Positions 5,072 to 8,252 of a DNA stretch of 8,252 nt are shown here, piece by piece. Origin of the DNA: Phocaeicola_A sp964444735. GTDB lineage: Bacteria; Bacteroidota; Bacteroidia; Bacteroidales; Bacteroidaceae. Numbering within the stretch: position 1 is the stretch's first letter; each line of letters begins with the position of its first letter. The translations under genes and the position numbers were made by a program. Location of the stretch: assembly GCA_964444735.1 (NCBI GenBank), contig CAYUIJ010000088.1, positions 1 to 8,252 on the forward strand, in the 5' to 3' direction. Under the pieces are notes generated by a model, which saw only the letters and a program-made list of their open reading frames with translations, ran no database searches and was not told the origin of the DNA.

Positions 5072-6875
5072 ACTCTTCATACATTTTCTCTATCTCGGCT
5101 GCATATTTCCGATATATCACCTGATGTTTTATCTTGAGCGTATTAGTCAGCTCTCCCCTTTCCATGCTGAAAGGTTCAGACAACAGGGTAAAGTATTTCA
5201 CCTGTTCATAATGCGCCAATTGCCGCTGAAGGGTGTCAATACGTTCCTTATAGAGCTGCACGATACGTTCGTTTTTCAGCAGCTCGGCCATTGTCTGATA
5301 CACGATGCGGTGCTTTGCCGCATACTCCCTCACCACATTGTAGGCAGGCACAATCAGTGCCGTGACATATTTGCGCTGGTCGGCCACAATGGCTATCTGG
5401 TCAATGTAACGGTCCACAACCAGCTTGTTCTCAATGGCTTGGGGCGCAATATACTTTCCATTAGAAGTCTTGAACAGGTCTTTGATGCGCTCGGTAAGAA
5501 AGAGTTCACCGTCTCTTATATAACCGGAGTCACCGGTATGGAACCATCCATTTTCATCAATGGCAGCCTTTGTCAAATCGTCTTTCTTGTAATATCCTTT
5601 CGTAATGGTCTTTCCGTGAAGCAGTATCTCGTTGTTTTCACCGAATTTCAGCTCCACATCGGGCATCACTTTACCTACCGATCCGATAGTATAGCGGATC
5701 ATGTCACTGCACGACACGGTAGCAGTCGACTCCGTAAGTCCGTATCCCGTAATCATGGGAATGCCTACCGAATGTACGAACTCCTCTACCATCGGCGGAA
5801 TAGCGGATCCTGCCGTAGGGAAGAAACGTCCGTTTTCAATACCCACCGTTCTCTTCAGCAGGGAATAAACCGTCTTTTCATACATGCGATAGCGCATACG
5901 CAACCACAAGGGAGGCACTCTGCCAACGCGGATATAGTCAAGATTGTAACGTCTGCCTGCCTTCAAAGCATCGCGGAAAATCATGCGTGTCAGGAAATTG
6001 CTCTCGGCAATCTTGTCCTGCACACCGGCATATACTTTCTCCCAGAAACGGGGAACGGTACACATGGCCGTAGGACGTATTTCCTTAATGGTGTTACGAA
6101 TATCTGCCGGACGCAGATTGACGCAAACAGTACATCCCAGACAGATACAATAATAGATCCATGTTTTTTCAAAGATATGCGTCAGTGGAAGAAAGCTCAT
6201 GACCACATCCTTTTCGGATATTTCCGAAAGACGTATATCATGTATTCTGAAAGCTTCCTTATAGCAGGAATGATGAATCATTACCCCTTTCGATACACCC
6301 GTAGTGCCTGATGTATAAAGAATGTTGGCTATATCGGTATCGCACGCTTCGCGCATGCGTTTATCCAGCTCTCCAGCTACAGATCTGTCAGTACCCAGAG
6401 ACAAAAAGTCGTTATAGTAGAGTGACATGTTGTCTTGTGAATGACGAACCACATGCTTGTCAAAGATAATAATACGTTTGAGTGAAAGACAAAGAGAGGA
6501 AATGCGATAAGCCACATCATACTGATACTGCTCTCCCACAAACAGATAGCGTATGGCCGCATCGTTAAGGATATACTCTACCTGCTCTTCCGAACTGGTG
6601 GCATAAAGCGGAACGGACACAGCCCTTACAGCAAAGGCGGCAAAGTCCGTATACAGACATTCCGGCTTGTTCTGAGAGAACACGCCTATATTTTCCTGTA
6701 TTTGTACACCCAACTCCAACAATGAGCGCGCAGCCACGTTCACCGTATGTGAAAATTGATTCCACGTAACAGAAAGCCAGCATTCGCGCACATAATCACG
6801 ATAACGGAGCACTACCCTGTCTGCATGTTTTCTTGCCTGCTCATGCACAAGCAAGGCTAAATGAGGATGAGGCAT
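5070..6875 (-). CDS. Long-chain fatty acid-CoA ligase (AMP-forming)
   Basis: The 601-residue protein is an ANL-superfamily adenylate-forming enzyme that converts a fatty acid, ATP and CoA to acyl-CoA through an acyl-AMP intermediate. Motifs in order are the phosphate-binding loop LYTSGTTGVSKG (186-197), PLTHIFEKT (230-238), YGLTEST (378-384), GWFHTGD (443-449) with the ribose-binding Asp449, the hinge ERIKD (462-466) followed by LFKTSNGKYIAP, and the C-terminal LTNTLKIK (576-583), where K581 is the likely catalytic lysine. The LFKTSNGKYIAP block and the length place it with FadD15/FAA1-type long-chain ligases, not acetyl-CoA synthetases. There is no signal peptide or membrane helix, so it is cytoplasmic or peripheral. 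No beta-oxidation genes are near; activation of exogenous or recycled fatty acids for lipid synthesis is the likelier role, by inference. It diverges from the M20 deacylase gene across 86 bp. Confidence 0.93.
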   Translation of the reverse strand: MPHPHLALLVHEQARKHADRVVLRYRDYVRECWLSVTWNQFSHTVNVAARSLLELGVQIQENIGVFSQNKPECLYTDFAAFAVRAVSVPLYATSSEEQVEYILNDAAIRYLFVGEQYQYDVAYRISSLCLSLKRIIIFDKHVVRHSQDNMSLYYNDFLSLGTDRSVAGELDKRMREACDTDIANILYTSGTTGVSKGVMIHHSCYKEAFRIHDIRLSEISEKDVVMSFLPLTHIFEKTWIYYCICLGCTVCVNLRPADIRNTIKEIRPTAMCTVPRFWEKVYAGVQDKIAESNFLTRMIFRDALKAGRRYNLDYIRVGRVPPLWLRMRYRMYEKTVYSLLKRTVGIENGRFFPTAGSAIPPMVEEFVHSVGIPMITGYGLTESTATVSCSDMIRYTIGSVGKVMPDVELKFGENNEILLHGKTITKGYYKKDDLTKAAIDENGWFHTGDSGYIRDGELFLTERIKDLFKTSNGKYIAPQAIENKLVVDRYIDQIAIVADQRKYVTALIVPAYNVVREYAAKHRIVYQTMAELLKNERIVQLYKERIDTLQRQLAHYEQVKYFTLLSEPFSMERGELTNTLKIKHQVIYRKYAAEIEKMYEE

Positions 6876-6902
6876 TTTTTAATGATAGCTTGATTTTGTG
6901 TG

Positions 6903-6910
6903 CAAAGTTA
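6903..6910 (-). promoter_or_regulatory. -7 promoter box of the acyl-CoA synthetase gene
   Basis: TAACTTTG on the minus strand matches TAnnTTTG exactly and lies 27 bases before the ligase ATG at 6875. No clear -33 TTTG is present at the usual spacing. Confidence 0.5.
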
Positions 6911-6931
6911 TGATTTTATTTTGAAGAATAG

Positions 6932-6939
6932 TACTTTTG
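6932..6939 (+). promoter_or_regulatory. -7 promoter box of the M20 deacylase gene
   Basis: TACTTTTG matches TAnnTTTG exactly and ends 22 bases before the ATG at 6962. The implied leader is short and has no Shine-Dalgarno sequence. No clear -33 box is seen. Confidence 0.5.
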
Positions 6940-6961
6940 CATACACAATCATACAAATATT

Positions 6962-8023
6962 ATGGATAAAGAAGCAACTGTCAATGAAGCGATCAATTTG
7001 CTCAAACTGCTTATCAGCATACCGTCTGTCAGCCGGGAAGAGGAAAAAGCGGCCGATATTCTGCAGATGTATATCGAAAAAAGCGGACTTCTTACCAACC
7101 GTTCAGGAAACAATATATGGTGTGTGAGCCCGATGTTCGACCTCAACAAACCGACCATCCTGCTCAACTCGCACATTGACACGGTGAAACCGGTGAACGG
7201 ATGGCAGAAACAGCCGTTTACCGCTGTCAAAGTGAACGGAAAGATTTACGGACTGGGTAGCAATGATGCAGGCGGAAGTCTGGTGAGTCTGTTTCAGGTG
7301 TTCTACTATCTCACCGCAAAGACACAGCCTTATAACCTCATCTTCCTGGTTTCGTGCGAAGAGGAAGTATCGGGGAAAAACGGTATTGAAAGCGTATTGC
7401 CCAAATTGCCGCCCATCGCACTTGGAATTGTGGGCGAACCTACCGAAATGCAACCTGCTATTGCCGAAAAGGGACTAATGGTGCTTGATGTCACCGCACA
7501 TGGAGCAACCGGACATGCGGAACACAACGAAGGCGACAATGCCATCTATCATGCCATGAAAGATATCGAGTGGTTCCGCTCTTACCGCTTCGAAAAGACA
7601 TCACCGCTGCTCGGACCAGTGAAAATGACCGTTACCCAAATCAATGCCGGGACACAACACAATTTGATTCCCGACAAATGTACTTTCGTGGTAGATGTCC
7701 GAAGCAATGAGAACTATACAAACAAAGAGCTCTTCGAACTTATCAGTAAACAGGTAGACAGTGAGGTACAGGCACGTTCCTTCCGACTGAATTCTTCACA
7801 CATTGACAGCACACATCCTGTGATACGCCGTGCCGTGGAACTGGGACGTATGCCGTTCGGATCGCCCACTCTGTCAGACCAGGCACTGATGAAATTCCCT
7901 TCGGTAAAGATGGGACCGGGGAAACCGTCACGATCACACACTGCCAACGAATACATCCTCATACAGGAAATAGAGGAAGCCATAGAACTTTACTGCCAGC
8001 TTCTTGACGGACTGGAAATCTGA
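6962..8023 (+). CDS. argE: M20-family deacylase, ArgE-like (probable N-acylcitrulline or N-acylornithine deacylase)
   Basis: The 353-residue cytoplasmic enzyme belongs to the M20 dinuclear zinc hydrolases. The metal and catalytic residues are all present: SHIDTV (H71, D73), GSNDAGG (D102, the bridging ligand), CEEEVSG (E134 the likely catalytic base, E135 a ligand), GEPTEM (E159) and SRSHTANEY (H326). The lid/dimerisation domain lies at about 170-285, between the two halves of the catalytic domain. It resembles ArgE/LysK/DapE enzymes, which remove an acyl group from an amino-acid amine. Bacteroides fragilis makes arginine through N-succinylated intermediates with a succinylornithine transcarbamylase, so the likely substrate here is N-succinylcitrulline, not N-acetylornithine; this is an inference from the lineage. 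No other arginine gene is in the window, and diaminopimelate or peptide substrates remain possible. The gene diverges from the acyl-CoA synthetase, and its stop is followed by a hairpin at 8066-8088. Confidence 0.85.
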   Translation: MDKEATVNEAINLLKLLISIPSVSREEEKAADILQMYIEKSGLLTNRSGNNIWCVSPMFDLNKPTILLNSHIDTVKPVNGWQKQPFTAVKVNGKIYGLGSNDAGGSLVSLFQVFYYLTAKTQPYNLIFLVSCEEEVSGKNGIESVLPKLPPIALGIVGEPTEMQPAIAEKGLMVLDVTAHGATGHAEHNEGDNAIYHAMKDIEWFRSYRFEKTSPLLGPVKMTVTQINAGTQHNLIPDKCTFVVDVRSNENYTNKELFELISKQVDSEVQARSFRLNSSHIDSTHPVIRRAVELGRMPFGSPTLSDQALMKFPSVKMGPGKPSRSHTANEYILIQEIEEAIELYCQLLDGLEI

Positions 8024-8252
8024 CTTTCGTACACTCCTTAAAAACAGCTGATTCTCAATGCAAAGTTTATCCACAGACTGAGGATAAAGGAAATGACAGA
8101 ATACAGGAATTATGTGCCCTGTCTCTTTCTTTTTGCTAATATGCCGTCCAATTCAATATCGGTTCACCTGCAAAATCGTGTGGGGTTTATGCATATAATT
8201 TCGTTAGTCTATACAAGAAAAAAGGTATGTCAATGACTCCTCTAAGTTGTGC
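8024..8252. other. Intergenic region at the right edge
   Basis: This stretch has no supported gene. It holds the hairpin with a DnaA box (8066-8088) and a weaker hairpin, ACAGG/CCTGT (8103-8107 with 8118-8122), followed by a pyrimidine tract rich in T (8123-8135) that may terminate the deacylase transcript. TAATTTCG at 8196-8203 is a one-mismatch -7 box. An ATG at 8227, after a purine run (AAGAAAAAAGG), opens a frame MSMTPLSC that reaches the edge and could be the start of the next plus-strand gene, but eight codons are too few to judge. Confidence 0.5.
8066..8088. repeat. Inverted repeat containing a perfect DnaA box and a one-mismatch partner
   Basis: TTTATCC (8066-8072) and GGATAAA (8082-8088) form a perfect seven-pair inverted repeat around nine bases. 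The left arm extends into TTATCCACA (8067-8075), identical to the strongest E. coli DnaA box. The right arm on the minus strand reads TTATCCTCA (8087-8079), one mismatch away. As RNA it would be an AU-rich hairpin 42 bases after the deacylase stop without a U-run, so it is a poor terminator. Its role is unknown. Confidence 0.45.

Larger units (their letters stand above)
6888..6954. repeat. Near-inverted repeat made by two matching divergent promoters
   Basis: The minus-strand sequence from 6910 to 6888 (TAACTTTGCACACAAAATCA, then AGC) and the plus-strand sequence at 6932-6954 (TACTTTTGCATACACAATCA, then TAC) agree at 17 of 23 positions. The arms are 21 bp apart, symmetric about base 6921. Each arm begins with a -7 box and continues into the probable transcription start region, so the match extends beyond the promoter consensus. 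Confidence 0.5.

Noticed and set aside
5000..5080. A 27-residue N-terminal extension of RF2 starting at 5080
   Set aside because: It would overlap the end of the acyl-CoA synthetase gene and run through a perfect -7 promoter box. RF2 proteins align from MITIERL at 4999.
4998..6311. A 437-codon open frame on the plus strand, antisense to the acyl-CoA synthetase
   Set aside because: It is a shadow of the ligase gene. Its translation has no recognisable domain and is rich in His and Cys, as expected from reading a coding strand backwards. The ligase frame has every motif of its family.
8227..8252. Start of a possible next gene, MSMTPLSC
   Set aside because: Only eight codons are visible before the window ends. 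A purine run precedes the ATG, but this lineage does not rely on Shine-Dalgarno sites, so it is not enough evidence.

Overview
The window looks like a core chromosomal segment from a Bacteroidales bacterium, most likely Bacteroides or Phocaeicola. Four things suggest this. The start sites lack Shine-Dalgarno sequences. TAnnTTTG boxes, the -7 element of Bacteroidetes promoters, sit upstream of five genes. The RF2 protein has a Bacteroidetes-like sequence. The M20 deacylase is of the type used in arginine synthesis in this group. Base composition and codon use are even across the genes. I see no insertion sequence, phage gene, CRISPR array, tRNA or rRNA.

Layout from left to right. At 1-131 there is a possible C-terminal end of a plus-strand gene, followed by a hairpin terminator (145-187). 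A minus-strand gene (186-1142) encodes a membrane-anchored protein with three ComEA-like helix-hairpin-helix units. It diverges from a plus-strand VanZ-family membrane protein (1200-1586). The rest of the left and centre is a run of minus-strand genes. In transcription order these are a long-chain acyl-CoA synthetase (6875-5070), prfB for release factor 2 (4999-3884), a 46-residue single-span membrane protein (3857-3717), a long hairpin (3631-3681), a CYTH/triphosphate-tunnel protein (3601-3128) and an 11-helix sodium:neurotransmitter-type symporter (3017-1659). On the right, an ArgE-like M20 deacylase (6962-8023) diverges from the acyl-CoA synthetase. It is followed by about 230 bp of intergenic DNA with a hairpin that contains a perfect DnaA box.

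The genes are mostly housekeeping and do not form one pathway: translation termination, fatty-acid activation, arginine synthesis, amino-acid uptake and DNA binding or uptake. I did not find a convincing new multi-gene system. The most interesting details are the RF2 gene, which lacks the programmed frameshift but keeps a TAT CTT GAC sequence at that spot; the unannotated 46-residue protein coupled to it and the large hairpin behind it; twin promoter sequences in the ligase/deacylase divergent region; a pair of TACA-TGTA palindromes between the helix-hairpin-helix and VanZ genes; and the DnaA box pair near the right edge.
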